From positions 806,001-870,000 of the forward strand of contig JAPEUS010000010.1 in the NCBI GenBank assembly GCA_027946355.1: 64,000 nucleotides of DNA, given 5' to 3'. Below are positions 1 to 10,016 of this stretch, piece after piece (the stretch's first letter is position 1; every line of letters starts with the position of its first letter). Made by a program: the position numbers and the translations under genes. Below the pieces are notes generated by a model that did no database searches, was not told the origin of the DNA, and saw nothing but the letters and a program-made list of their open reading frames with translations. This DNA is from Collariella sp. IMI 366227. Lineage: Eukaryota; Ascomycota; Sordariomycetes; Sordariales; Chaetomiaceae.

Positions 1-174
1 GATCACTATGCGACGCCGAGGGAGTTTGTGGGGGATTTGAAGTTGATTTTTTCGAACTGTCGGCAGTATAATGATGCGACGACGGTATATGCGAAGTGCG
101 CGGCGAAGCTGGAGAAGTATATGTGGACGTTGGTGAAGGAGATTCCGGAGTGGTATGAGTTGGTGGAGGGATGA
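1..174 (+). CDS. gcn5: Bromodomain C-terminus, probably Gcn5 histone acetyltransferase (partial)
   Basis: The window opens inside an exon read in frame 1 that ends with TGA at 172-174, giving 57 residues. They match the second half of a bromodomain: the acetyl-lysine-binding Asn in the CRQYND motif, then the last helix (YAKCAAKLEKYMW) and a tail KEIPEWYELVEG. In Gcn5/KAT2 proteins the bromodomain sits at the very C-terminus and ends in a similar KxIPEW sequence, so Gcn5, the SAGA/ADA acetyltransferase of histone H3, is the best guess. The acetyltransferase domain lies outside the window, so another bromodomain protein cannot be excluded. Confidence 0.65.
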   Translation, partial: DHYATPREFVGDLKLIFSNCRQYNDATTVYAKCAAKLEKYMWTLVKEIPEWYELVEG

Positions 175-973
175 ATGGCAATGGTGCAAGTGAGCCGGGT
201 CCTGGACGAACAAATGGCGTCGGGAGTTTTGTTATATTGAAGGGAAAGTACTATTTGTGGTCCAATGTTATGGGTGTCTTACATTTGGTTGACTTTCTTG
301 TCGAACATACTTTGAAGGGTTGGGATTCGGTTCAAGTGAATGCTTATGTATGGGCAATACTTGCAAAATTAGTACTCTGTCTATCGAATAGGTGGCCAAC
401 ATGTTTGACTTTTAAGCGAAAGACTACAGCTCGCCGAAAGGTACTGCAGCTGTTTCTTACATCTCCACTTATATGAAGCTGGCTTTAGGGTTTCATGAAT
501 CGGTATGTGTCCTCCCCCCCCTCAGAACCAGGGGCATACCAAACATCAAGTCATGTTAGTCAGGAAGGGGTTTAGAGTACGGAGTATAAGGCTTAAAAAT
601 GTACTGATAATTTCCTCAAGGTTGAAGATAGGGGCTCGAGATGCCCGAGCCACACTCCCGTTGGGAACGGCTGGATCCCGTCATCAAGCTGAAACCGTCT
701 TTGGCAGCATCTTCTGTCTACCAGAGACTACGTGGAGCGCCAGCAACAACTGCTCGTGATCGCAAAAGCCGTGTGAAAGTGAGGAGGTTGGGACGAGGCA
801 GGTAAAAAGTGGGGCAACCACGACCCCCTATCCGCAAACTTGGGAAGCATAAGGTAACCCATCCTTCAATAACTTCCAATTTCCAATCTAAGTCCAAGAA
901 ACTTTTACCAGTCACAGCACAATCATCATAACAAAACTTAGCTGGAACCAAATCACCACCACCGCCACACACC
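175..973. other. Intergenic, no gene seen
   Basis: This is the 3' flank of the bromodomain gene and the 5' flank of the small membrane-protein gene. Short open frames occur on both strands, but none has recognisable sequence or fungal splice structure. A C8 run lies near 513-520. Confidence 0.5.
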
Positions 974-1472
974 ATGCCACCCCTCTTCCCCCTCTGCCAA
1001 ACAGCCCTCACCCTCCACCTCCTCATTGAGCTTCCCGCCTCGCTTTCATTCCTCCTCACCCCCACCTCCCAGCTCCCAGGCGCCTCCCCGATGCAAGGCT
1101 GATTCTTCAAAACTTAGGCGGGCTGTTGCTCGCAACCAACCTGTTGTGTGTTGTCTTGTTGGTGCATGGCGAAGATATCGGAGAGAGGGTAATGGGGTTG
1201 GTGTGTGTCTGCTTAGGGTCGTATCATTTGTGGCCGACTAGGAGGGCTTGGGTTAGGTTGGGGATGGGGTTGAGCTGGGAGTGTGGGGTAGAGGAAAGGG
1301 TGAGGGGGAGATGGGGGAACGTGGATGAGGTAGGGGAAGGGGAAGTGGGAGGGAAAGGGAGGAGAAGAAAGTGCTGGGTGGGCCGGCAGTTCATTTGGTG
1401 GTTCATTTGGTGTGTTTGGCTGCGTTGACGGGGGCTGGGATGGTTAATTTGATGAGTGGGAGATCAGGTTGA
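974..1472 (+). CDS. Small predicted membrane protein, reading frame broken twice
   Basis: ATG at 974 opens frame 2 with a hydrophobic, Leu-rich start (LHLLIELPASLSFLL). The frame hits a stop at 1100, but the coding signal continues in frame 1 (LGGLLLATNLLCVVLLVHG, then YHLWPTRRAWVRLG) and finally in frame 3 (PAVHLVVHLVCLAALTGAG) to TGA at 1470-1472. Each switch is a -1 shift, the first in the C run at about 1085-1089 and the second in the G-rich tract 1330-1375. Adding one base at each gives 501 nt, an intact protein of 166 residues with three or four membrane segments. Function unknown; I recognise only the general pattern of small fungal integral-membrane proteins. It may be a real gene with sequence errors or a young pseudogene. 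Confidence 0.45.
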
Positions 1473-1544
1473 CAAGGTGAATAAATGGAGGGAAATGACC
1501 TTGATATTTGAGCGTCCCTGGTATATCCAACAGCAATCCTACAC

Positions 1545-3430
1545 TCAACTCCTAAACAGCCGCAGCCCCTCCTCCTCGACATTAACACCACCCATCTCCT
1601 CATCCGACGCCTCCTCCTCGTTCAACTGCATCTTCTGCCCGAACAGCGTGCCAAACAGCCGGTCGATCGCATGCTCCTCCCACCCCCTCCTATCTTCGGG
1701 CGCCATAAAGTTCTGCAGCTTCTCGTGCACGGTGTACCGCAGCTTGCGCCCCTTGCTGGCCCGCCGGTCGACGTGTTTCCTCGTCTTGGTCTCCTTGAGC
1801 GCCGCCCACCGCACCGTCGCCACCGACTCGCCGGGCGCGCCCGTGTCTGTGCTGCGTTGGTCGACCAGCTCTTTCAGCAGCAGCTGGTAGAAGTCGGCGT
1901 CGTCGTAGATCTCGGGGTCCTCCTCCACCTTCTTGGCCGCCTGTGCCGGCGCGCAAGAGCGCGGTGTGCGCGCGCGCTTAACCAGCCTCTCTGAGCTTAG
2001 CAGCTGCTCGTCCAGAGCGGAGACGAGGGTCTGGGTCTCCGAGTTGACGAGTTTCCGCGTGGAAAGGGCCGCGTTGCTCTTCTTGACACGCTCTGACCAC
2101 TTGTCGAGGACCTTCCGCCTGTGAGAAAGGGACGCCTCCTCCACCGCCTGCATCCGCTCCCAGATGGCCTGGGTCGGTGTGTCGAGGTCGATTGCGCGTT
2201 TCCGCTTCTCGCCAACCTTGGCTCTGCTAGTCTCGGGCATGAATGTATGTCGGACGCTGTCAATGGTGTTCCAGAGCTTGACGGCCGCCTCCTCAGCGCC
2301 CGAGTAGGCTTCTGTGCCGTCTTCTTCGCTGGTATCGACCGCGCTGAAAGTGTTTGCTGCCACCAGGGCTTTTTGCAACCGAATGCGCAGGTTGAGAATG
2401 GAATCGAACGCGCGGCGTTGCATGCGAACAGCGACACCCTTCTCTGCGTCTGCCTTAGCGGCTTGTGACATGGCGGCCACGATTTTCTTTTGGCCTTCGG
2501 TTGCCATTTTGCGGAGCTGAGCACGGTCGTCGTCGCCGTCGTCCGACTCAGCGTCTTCATCTTCATCTTCGTCGTCCTCTTCGTCATCTTCAGCCTCTTC
2601 GCCACCGTCCTCCTCATCTTCACTACCCTCCTCGTCGTCCTCATCAAATTCGCCTTCCTCATCGTCATCTTCCTCCTCATCTTCCCCGGACTCTTCAGCC
2701 TCGAGATCAAAGAGCTTTGCCCCATCCTCGTCCATCTCGGAACCCTCCTCAGAAGCATCCATTTCGTCCTCCTCGTCCGACTCCGTATCTTCCTCCTCCT
2801 CGTCCCCCGACGAAGACATGAAATCCGCCGCCGTCGGCCGCTTGTTGATCCGAGCCTTGGGAACCTTCGGCTGGGAGCTGCCACGGAAGACAAAGTCTTT
2901 CAGATTCTCGTCGTCACTCTCGCAAAGTGCATTGTCACTGCTGATCGAGACATCGTCGTCGATGTGGTCGGCCTCGAGGTTGGCGGTCTCAGGGTCGTCG
3001 AACTCCTCCCCTGATTCGTCGTCGTCGAGGCCATCCTCCTCTGCGTCTTCATCATCGTCGTCGTCGGATTCTTCTAGCGCCGCACGGCTGACACGAGCGC
3101 CGCGGTATTCTGGTCCTAGGGAGATGCTGTCTTTTTGGCGGAGCTTGCTCTTGCTGTGGGCGTCTGTTAGACTCTAGAAAGAGAAATCTCCCAACGTGCT
3201 GGCTTACCCAACGTCCACATAGTGTTCCGTCCCGGCGCGCTCGTCGGCTGATTCCTCGCTCCCGCTCTCTCCATCGCTCTCGGGGGCTTCGTTCTCGGGG
3301 TCGAAGTCTGCGAACACAGTTAGCAACAAGCCCCTGAATAATCGAGGATTAAGTGGCGCAAACCCTTTGCGATCTTCTCCTCAAACTCGGCAAATCGCCG
3401 AGAGCGGGCCTTGCGTTCTACCGGCGGCAT
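1545..3430 (-). CDS. BFR2: BFR2/AATF family ribosome biogenesis factor
   Basis: Three exons (3364-3430, 3208-3307, 1545-3153) joined by GT-AG introns of 56 and 54 nt give 591 residues. The N-terminus is basic then very acidic (Asp/Glu/Ser runs, about residues 75-275). The AATF/Che-1 domain follows (about 285-430) and the conserved C-terminal TRAUB domain (about 475-572) starts at EIYDDADFYQLLLKELVD and includes KGRKLRYTVHEKLQNFMAP. Bfr2 is a nucleolar component of the small-subunit processome needed for 18S rRNA maturation. The start is chosen at MPPVERKARSRRFAEFEEK because it precedes a well-spliced exon 1 joining at IAK/DFDPEN. It is divergent from IND1 across a 320-bp gap. No frame errors are seen, which contrasts with its neighbour. 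Confidence 0.92.
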
Positions 3431-3750
3431 GATGAACAATTTGTTGTTTGGCTTGGTGGAGGAAGACGGCTCTCAATCACACCCCACATGGAAATTTTCT
3501 GGGAACCGCGACGACAGCCAGGAAATTTTGGCGGTAACATGCGGCAGATCAAACCACTGCAGGCTGAGTGGAGCTTGTGGGTCCTAGCTACAGGGGTTCT
3601 CATTGACGATTGAAGCTGTCCACGGTGAAGTTCAAGCTCATCCACCCAGCTCAACACCACCAGTGAGGTGATACTTCGGTGTAAAATAAGAAATTCCTTC
3701 GAATGATGACACGATAATCCAACAAGTATTCCTTATTTTCCACATCCATC
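3431..3750. promoter_or_regulatory. Shared divergent promoter BFR2 / IND1
   Basis: The 320 bp between the start codons of BFR2 (-) and IND1 (+) must contain both promoters. No clear TATA box is seen. That the two genes are co-regulated is inference from geometry only. Confidence 0.5.
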
Positions 3751-4721
3751 ATGAAACTCCCAACCCCCCACCGCCTCCTGCACACCACCCGGTCCTTGCT
3801 CCACGAAAACCCTCTTGTAAGTGCCCCCATCTAACCCCTTCCATCTCATACCACCCAATCCCCCTTCAAAGTGTTTCAACATCTAAATTTTCCAGGGCCT
3901 CCTTCCAAAGGCGTCCCCCGTTTCCAACGCGGCCTCCCACCAAGCGCCCCATCCGCAACGTCGCGCACATCCTCGCCGTGTCCTCCGCCAAAGGCGGCGT
4001 CGGCAAGTCCACCATCGCCGCGAACCTCTCCCTCGCCTTTGCGCGCCTCGGCCTGCGCTCAGGCATCCTCGACATGGACATCTTCGGCCCCAGCATCCCC
4101 ACCCTCTTCAACCTGCACAACACTGCGCCACAGCTCTCTGCCTCGGATCAATTGCTGCCGTTGACAAACTATGGTGTTAAGACCATGTCTCTGGGGTATT
4201 TGCAAGAGCACCCGGATGCGGCTGTTGTGTGGAGAGGGCCGATGTTGTTGAAAGCGGTGCAGCAGCTGCTGCACTCCGTCGAGTGGGGCGGCGTGGACGT
4301 GCTAGTCCTGGACCTGCCCCCCGGGACGGGGGACGTGCAGCTGAGCATCGCGCAGCAAGTCCCTCTGGACGGCGCGGTGGTGGTGAGCACGCCGCACGTG
4401 CTGGCGGTGCAGGATGCGGTGAAGGGGGTGGGGATGTTTGAGAAGGTCGGGGTGCCGGTGCTGGGGCTGGTGCAGAATATGGGAGTGTTTAGGTGTCCGT
4501 GCTGTGGGGGAGACGGAGATTTTGGGGGAACGAGAGGGTGGTGGGGTTGTGTAGGGAGAAGGGTATTGAGATGCTGGGGATGTGCCGCTGCATCCGAATA
4601 TTGGGGAGGATGCGAGTAGGGGAGGCCGACGGTTGCGGCGGAGCCGGAGTCGGAGAGGGCGAGGGTGTTTTTAGATGTGGCGAGGAGGTTGGCGGGGAAG
4701 ATGGGGTTGGAGGTTAGCTGA
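3751..4721 (+). CDS. IND1: IND1/NUBPL mitochondrial P-loop Fe-S protein, five apparent frameshifts
   Basis: Exon 1 (3751-3816) encodes a basic, mitochondrial-type leader ending HENPL; intron 3817-3895; exon 2 runs to TGA at 4719-4721. Mrp/NBP35-family signatures are clear: deviant Walker A VSSAKGGVGKST, the DxDIFGPSIPTLF loop, VVWRGPM, DVLVLDLPPGTGD, and the CPCC Fe-S ligand pair. Ind1 delivers Fe-S clusters for respiratory complex I assembly. The frame slips by -1 five times: about 3908, the CCC at 3935-3937, G5 at 4524-4528, G4 at 4576-4579 and G4 at 4619-4622. Adding five bases makes 897 nt, exactly 298 codons plus stop, and restores the conserved tail (PLHPNIGEDASRG, then AEPESERARVFLDVARRL). 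I read the gene as functional and the breaks as sequence errors. Confidence 0.9.
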
Positions 4722-5564
4722 GGAGGGGCATTGGGGTTTGGGTTTGAGGTTGTATGACGATGTGTATCATATGTGTAGATAATGACGATTTACCAAGGTT
4801 GTTGATCCGTCTCTCAAACTTCAACCCGACAGCGTGCTCCTGTGACCGCCTTCCCGGTCCAATCTGAACGCAAGTTGCGCTCCGTCCTGGCCATCCCCTG
4901 ACTGAGCCATCACTATATCTATCTGGCTGGGCAATTCACTATCACCAGCTCCCAATGGCTTCCGGTGGCCCAGTGGTATAGGGGGTCGGAATTTTTGAAC
5001 AAAATCAGCAGTTGGCTGGGTTCGACTCCCGTGTCAGTCGAAGGAAACCCACCTTCGTGAACTCGTATTCGCAACTGATCACCTCTCCTCCTCCGGCACG
5101 GGAGGAGGGTTAGTCTGCAAGCATTTTCTTCTTTTTTTCCCTTTTCCCTCTCTCTCATTGGCAGAGGACAACGCTTTTCCATCAAAGCACCCACACAGAA
5201 GGAAATTCTGAAGTCTCGGTGACAATATCATAAGGCTTGGTTGAAAACAGGGTATCTCATTATGCATACACCACGGCTAGTCTACAACTCCTCGGTAGCC
5301 ACCCCCGCCAGCTGTCGCCGACAGAGGGCAATAGCACAATGACTAAGAGAGGTTGGCATCCCGCCATGTTAGCCTCCATCTAAGAGCAAGAGGAGCCAGG
5401 GACAAAGAAAATGCAGCTGGACGCGTCCCAAACCAAAACGCCGACCCATGATTTCGCCCTGTCGATAAACCCGAACGCCGATTGTCGTAGCTCCGTTGGT
5501 GAAGGCGTGTTCCTTTCCGCTCCATGCCGGGAGGCGTCTCTGAAAGTAAAACGACCAAGTTAGT
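4722..5564. other. Intergenic between convergent IND1 and SPF30
   Basis: Besides the tRNA-like element listed separately, no coding signal is visible. The right half is the 3' flank of SPF30. Confidence 0.5.
4959..5047 (+). other. tRNA-like element with intact A and B boxes
   Basis: TGGCCCAGTGG (4966-4976) fits the pol III A box TRGYNNANNNG, and GGTTCGA-type B box GGGTTCGACTCCC lies at about 5018-5030, with spacing normal for a tRNA gene. A hairpin ATTTT-TGAAC-AAAAT sits where an anticodon arm would be. The ends do not form a seven-pair acceptor stem: CTTCCGG before the A box pairs at only about five of seven positions with GTCGAAG, and that pairing needs extra bases after the T arm. It may be a tRNA pseudogene, the head of a tRNA-derived SINE, or a tRNA damaged by sequence error. 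Confidence 0.35.
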
Positions 5565-6577
5565 CTAGTCCAGATCTTCGTTGGGCTGGTACACATGACG
5601 GGTTCGGGTAGGATCCTTGCGCATCGCCTGGCCAGAGCCGGTGAAGCCAACTGTAACATGTTAGCAATTTGTTTGCCCGAAAGGGAGATTGGTTTGCTTA
5701 CCCCGACCCTTGAAGCCCTCCGGCGTGCGGAACATGCTGTCCTTCTTGGCGGCCTTGCCAAACTTCCCCTTAGTGGTGAACTCCTGCCACTTGTTCTTGC
5801 CGGCTTCGAGTTCCTTGGTTGCCTTGATCTTCTTGAACTTGGGCCGCGGCTTCTCATCGTCATTCTCGCCCGCCGCCTTGTTTGCCGTCTGCGCCTGAGG
5901 GTACATATCGGCAGCCGCGGACAGGACAATCCCGTTGTTGGATGACCCGGTCGGGGTGAGCGAGGCCGGGGTCGCCGACGACGACGCAGCGGCGCCGCTG
6001 GTGTTGGTTGACGCAGTGATGCCGTCAGCCTTGCGCTTCTGTGCGACCGGGCGGATATCCTTGGCACGCAATGTTTCAACGGTGTCGTAGCTCTTGAACC
6101 TGACCGTGTAGACAGGCGCCGTAGACGAACCGGTGACAGCGGTAATGCGCGCCGGGTAGAAACCCTTATCGCCCGAGAGCCACTTGGCCATGACGCTGTC
6201 GTTGACCTGGTACGAGATGATTTCGGGCTCCTTCTCCTTCTCCTCTGCGGGGGCGGCCTTTTTGAAGGCGGGGTGGTTCTCGCGCGACCATTTCTGCTCG
6301 GCTGGGGGTGGCGACGGGGCTCTCTTCAGGGCGGCCCTCGGGGGTTCGTTCTTGGGTTTAAGTTCGGCGAGGGAGTCGTCAATGAGCTGGATCATCTGGT
6401 CCAGCTCGCTCTTAAGGCCTAGCAGTTCGGCATTGTCAGGGTCCTCCTTGAGCGAGATGATGACGAGCTCGAGCTGGAGGAGTGTCAGTGACGGTGTCCT
6501 TGGTTTTGTGGTCCAGTTGCGAGTTGACGTACTTGGCTCTCATACTCCTTGCGGTCAGCCTCGAGTTGCGCGCTCAT
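5565..6577 (-). CDS. spf30: SPF30/SMNDC1-like Tudor-domain splicing factor
   Basis: Exons 6533-6577, 5702-6473 and 5565-5650 splice to a 300-residue protein. Residues 1-45 are a charged coiled-coil-like start (AQLEADRKEYESQLELVIISLKED...). The Tudor domain spans about 105-160 (DSVMAKWLSGDKGFYPARI, then YTVRFKSYDTVETL). A Lys-rich middle follows, and the last exon encodes VGFTGSGQAMRKDPTRTRHV, typical of the SPF30 C-terminus. SPF30 binds symmetrically dimethylated Arg on Sm proteins through its Tudor fold and promotes tri-snRNP joining to the prespliceosome in the nucleus. The gene is intact and divergent from TCO89. Confidence 0.88.
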
Positions 6578-7552
6578 TGTGAGATAATAATGGCAACAGA
6601 GGTGTGGTAATGTTTTGGGATTGAAACAGTGGGAGCACAAGCGACTGAGAAGTTGAATCACTCAGCGTCTGTTCTGGTCCGGGAGCCACAGTGGCGGGGC
6701 CAAGACGCTAGGCTGGACAAGTCGGTGCCGGAGTGCTCTGCACAGACCACCTCTGTACCGTAATTACCAGAATCGAGGCTTAGTTACACAGTATGTATTT
6801 AGTATTTGATACGAAAGTACTTAGACCTTTCAAGCTTTCCAGAAACGTGACGGATGACTCCCGTTCACGGAGGGAACCATCCGGGGCATCGCTAAGTGGT
6901 TGTGTAAGTATCACCATGCTGAATACATGGTTCAGTAGCCGTTATAACCCAACCAAAAAAGACTGGGTGTACGATGGACAACACACTTGTCTCTCAATGC
7001 ATGTGAATCAATGCCACAGTTGCCTGCCACAGTGCATGCGGCCTGTCACACGGTTATTTGCGGTCCAATGGCGGCCGACTTCATTCCGTCACCGCTTTGG
7101 TTGCAAAGCAACACAGACCCTTCTTTCCGACTTTCTCTGGCCCACTGTCGATGCGCAGATACCAGATCCAGGTTGTCTTCTCAGAATTGCATCTTGAAAA
7201 CGACGCTGATTCCCCCCCCTACTTTTCTCCCTCATAGCCGTTTTTTACCGCCGCCAATTGGTTCCCCATGCCCCATCGTCCATCGGCGTGTTGACGAAAG
7301 TGGTGTGGGTTCCACATTTCCATGACAGATCGATCGGACTGATTGCAACGGTTATCACTGGGTTCTGCCGGTGTCTGCCGCCAACGGCTGGGCGATCGGC
7401 CACAGCACACAGAGCACGCCTCGGTTGCTGACGGGCAGCTGCGAGATCCTCCGTCATCGACCTCAACAACGCCCGCAGTCGACCCTAGTTAACCGTTGGG
7501 CATTGATCCGGTCAGGGAGAAATCCGACACACTACCACAGCACCGGCCTGTC
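6578..7552. promoter_or_regulatory. Divergent upstream region SPF30 / TCO89
   Basis: The 975 bp between the two start codons must carry both promoters. A C8 run lies at about 7210-7217. No gene or repeat is recognised. Confidence 0.45.
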
Positions 7553-9568
7553 ATGGCGAGAGACCGAGACAGCGATGGGTTGGGCGGCAACCAATCAAAG
7601 AGGCCAGCATCGGCCAACTTCGACCTCGCCGACCAACCACAGCAACAGCACCCGCCGCAGCAGCATCACAGGGTTAAGTCTCAGAAGCACATCGTCGGTG
7701 GTGCCACAGGCGGCCGTCTCCATGCCCGGATCCCCTCCTCCAAAGGCCTCAAGCACCATGGCGCGACCTCAACCGCCAAACTAAACCGCAGACAGGGCTC
7801 GCTCTCCCCTGACCGCGGTGCCGCCGCCGCCCTTGTGTCTCACCACCACCGCCGCGCGACCTCAGATCTGAAGCTGACGCGCGACTCGTCTTCGACAAAC
7901 CTGAAGAAGAAGACCAAGTCGTCCACCAGCCTCCATCGCGCTGCCTCTAACCAGGCCATCAACAAGCTGAAGAATTCGGGCCACTCGCGCGTTCAATTCA
8001 ACCTCGGTGACGAGCAGAACGACGACCAGGACGACGACGAGTGGGTGGATGCGAGCACGTCTGCTTCCCCTCTGCTCTCCCGGCGCGGGTCTGCGGTGAG
8101 CGGTGGACAGGCCAATGCCCCGGTAGATGACGAGAGTTCCTCAGCTGCGTCCCCTACGCCGCTTCGCGACGAGTTCCGCCCTACGAACGGTACACAGAAC
8201 AAGCCGCCGAACGGCGCAGCAAATATCGCACAAGACGGAGGTCGCAGCCTCCCTCGTAACAACAAGTCTAGCCACAACAAATACCTCACATCCCGGATCC
8301 TCTCACGGACACCTTCGCAAGGCGCGCCACCCATGATGTCGGCAGAAACCGTACAGGTCCGGCCGGCCTCACGGCAGAACTCGCCGCATGACCCGACTCT
8401 CAGCGCGGGGCAGTCGCTTTCCGGAACCCCTCGCACTGCGCCGCAAGTTCGCCCGGGCAGCAGCGGCAAGGCGGAGCTCACCTCGCGCTTCGTGGGGAAC
8501 AACAGCCAGGAGGCCGGGTCAGGCATTGCCGGCGAGTCCTTCATTCTGGCAGCACACCGGGGCAGCGTGTCCCGAGCGGCATTGAACGGCACCACTGGGC
8601 TGAGCCTGCCGAAGCGGCGGCAATCCGCGGGCGCCCTATCTCAAGCTCGCGGCATCGACGCGCTCAAGGCTCGCCAGGCCGCCACCGAGGACAATCTCAG
8701 CGACGGCGAGGACGAAGACGAGCCATCCCGCGCCCCCCGCTCGCGACGCAACGGCGACTACGCGATCCCCCGCGACCTCAACAGAACCCAACAAAAACTC
8801 AACCTCCAACGCGCCAGCTCCACGCTCGAGCCTGCGCACCCCCACCCCGGCATCGGCATCATTCCCGCGGGCCTGCTCCCCGCAGGCATGCTCTCCAACA
8901 CAACCCCCCTGATGGGCGGCGTCCTCCCCTCCACCTACCACCACCATCACCACAACCCCAATTCCGACACCTCCCGCGACCCGCGTATCAACAAACTCCT
9001 CGAGCGCACAGGCATGGAATACCTTACCGTCCGCCGGCACCTCAACCCCGTCGCGCGCTCCATCGCCCGCGTCATGCAGCTCCCAGACCTCGAAAACTCC
9101 CGCCGCATCCCCCGTTCTGGCACCACCACCTCCACTGCTACCAACACTAGCGCCAACACAAGCCACAACCGCCATCATTCCGCCAACAAACTCTCCGAGC
9201 AACTCACCACCACCACCAACAACGTCACCCGCAACTCCTCCATGGCCGACCTGATCACCACCGGCCGGCGTCCCCCCACCCCTCGCCGAGCAGGCCGTGG
9301 CGGCGGAGCCGACGGGCCGACGTTCACTCTGGGCGGTGGTGGTGCGCCGAGCACGAGTTCCAGTCTTGGGACGGACGATGGTGGTGCTGCTGCTGCAGGG
9401 AGGATGATGGGGCGCGGTGGTGGCGGCGGTGGTAATGCGGCAGCGGCGGCGGGGGTTCAAGGTTTGAGTGGCACGAGTCTAGTGGATGGGGCCGAGGATG
9501 CACATACCGTGGCGTTGTTAAGAATGATGTGGGATAAAAATGCGTTGGGGGCGAGTGGCCAGGACTAG
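7553..9568 (+). CDS. tco89: TCO89-like TORC1 subunit
   Basis: A single exon of 671 codons from ATG 7553 (MARDRDSDG) to TAG 9566-9568. The frame is open a little further upstream, but this is the first ATG. The protein is low-complexity and Ser/Gln/His-rich with short conserved blocks of filamentous-fungal TCO89 proteins: RVKSQKHIVGGATGGRLHAR near the start, SRFVGNNSQE, ESFILAAHRGS, ALSQARGIDALKARQAATED, NRTQQKLNLQRASSTLEP and RTGMEYLTVRRHLNPVARSI. It ends VALLRMMWDKNALGASGQD. In yeast Tco89 is a vacuole-associated, fungal-specific TORC1 component for nutrient signalling and rapamycin response. The C-terminal third has a poly-His stretch and Gly-rich runs. A coding-like segment lies 65 bp past the stop. 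Confidence 0.78.
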   Translation: MARDRDSDGLGGNQSKRPASANFDLADQPQQQHPPQQHHRVKSQKHIVGGATGGRLHARIPSSKGLKHHGATSTAKLNRRQGSLSPDRGAAAALVSHHHRRATSDLKLTRDSSSTNLKKKTKSSTSLHRAASNQAINKLKNSGHSRVQFNLGDEQNDDQDDDEWVDASTSASPLLSRRGSAVSGGQANAPVDDESSSAASPTPLRDEFRPTNGTQNKPPNGAANIAQDGGRSLPRNNKSSHNKYLTSRILSRTPSQGAPPMMSAETVQVRPASRQNSPHDPTLSAGQSLSGTPRTAPQVRPGSSGKAELTSRFVGNNSQEAGSGIAGESFILAAHRGSVSRAALNGTTGLSLPKRRQSAGALSQARGIDALKARQAATEDNLSDGEDEDEPSRAPRSRRNGDYAIPRDLNRTQQKLNLQRASSTLEPAHPHPGIGIIPAGLLPAGMLSNTTPLMGGVLPSTYHHHHHNPNSDTSRDPRINKLLERTGMEYLTVRRHLNPVARSIARVMQLPDLENSRRIPRSGTTTSTATNTSANTSHNRHHSANKLSEQLTTTTNNVTRNSSMADLITTGRRPPTPRRAGRGGGADGPTFTLGGGGAPSTSSSLGTDDGGAAAAGRMMGRGGGGGGNAAAAAGVQGLSGTSLVDGAEDAHTVALLRMMWDKNALGASGQD

Positions 9569-9633
9569 AGGGACTTGGTTGCTGATAGGCCTGGGGGCAG
9601 GGGTGTTGAAATGGAGAGAGGGCGGGAGGGGGT

Positions 9634-9777
9634 GATAATGAGCCGCCTGCGAGTTTGATGGTGGAGGCGCCGAGGTATGTGGATGAGGATGAGGAGGAGG
9701 AGGATGAGGAGGAGGATGGGAACGAGCCGCCGGCTAGTTTGCTTGTTGAGGTGCCGAGGGGTTGGGGGCGGTGGTGA
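9634..9777 (+). other. Coding-like segment with duplicated NEPPASL..VE.PR motif
   Basis: Frame 1 reads GAT-AAT-GAG... to TGA at 9775-9777. Two 36-bp copies encode EPPASLMVEAPR and EPPASLLVEVPR, separated by an acidic tract rich in Asp/Glu. Four of the six base differences between the copies are at third codon positions, a sign of protein-level conservation. No start codon is near. The frame is -1 relative to TCO89 and could connect through the G run at 9628-9632, but the TAG at 9566-9568 remains in frame. It may be an extension of TCO89 or an unrelated exon. Confidence 0.35.
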
Positions 9778-9953
9778 TGGTTTTTTACTAGCCCATACGG
9801 GAGGAGAAATGGGACGGAACTGTTGCTGGCGTGAGGATTCAGTGGTGGGCAGGGACGCAGAGAGGACATACATCCTTCAACACATGGCCAAGGGGGTTTC
9901 CCCTGCCTTCTTTTTTTCAAAAAACCTTTTTTGGCAGGGTACTAGGGCCTTAT

Positions 9954-10016
9954 ACTCTCCTAGTAAGGACACTAGAGAGGAGAGGAGCCTTTACTTTCTC
10001 CCCTAGTAAGGACAAC
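9954..10016 (+). repeat. Short direct repeat CTAGTAAGGACA
   Basis: CTCCTAGTAAGGACA at about 9957-9971 recurs as CCCCTAGTAAGGACA at about 10001-10015, each followed by a purine-rich (GA)n-like stretch. The unit is about 44 bp. Origin is unknown. Confidence 0.5.

Noticed and set aside
1187..1216. GTAATG...CTTAG as an intron in the small membrane-protein gene
   Set aside because: It would be only about 28 nt, too short for a fungal spliceosomal intron, and the frame is open through it.
1997..2893. Arg/Lys-rich open frame opposite in phase to BFR2
   Set aside because: A frame shadow of the acidic repeat region of BFR2 (GAG/GAT repeats read out of frame).
8636..9460. 274-codon open frame on the minus strand
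   Set aside because: Antisense of the low-complexity C-terminal part of TCO89.
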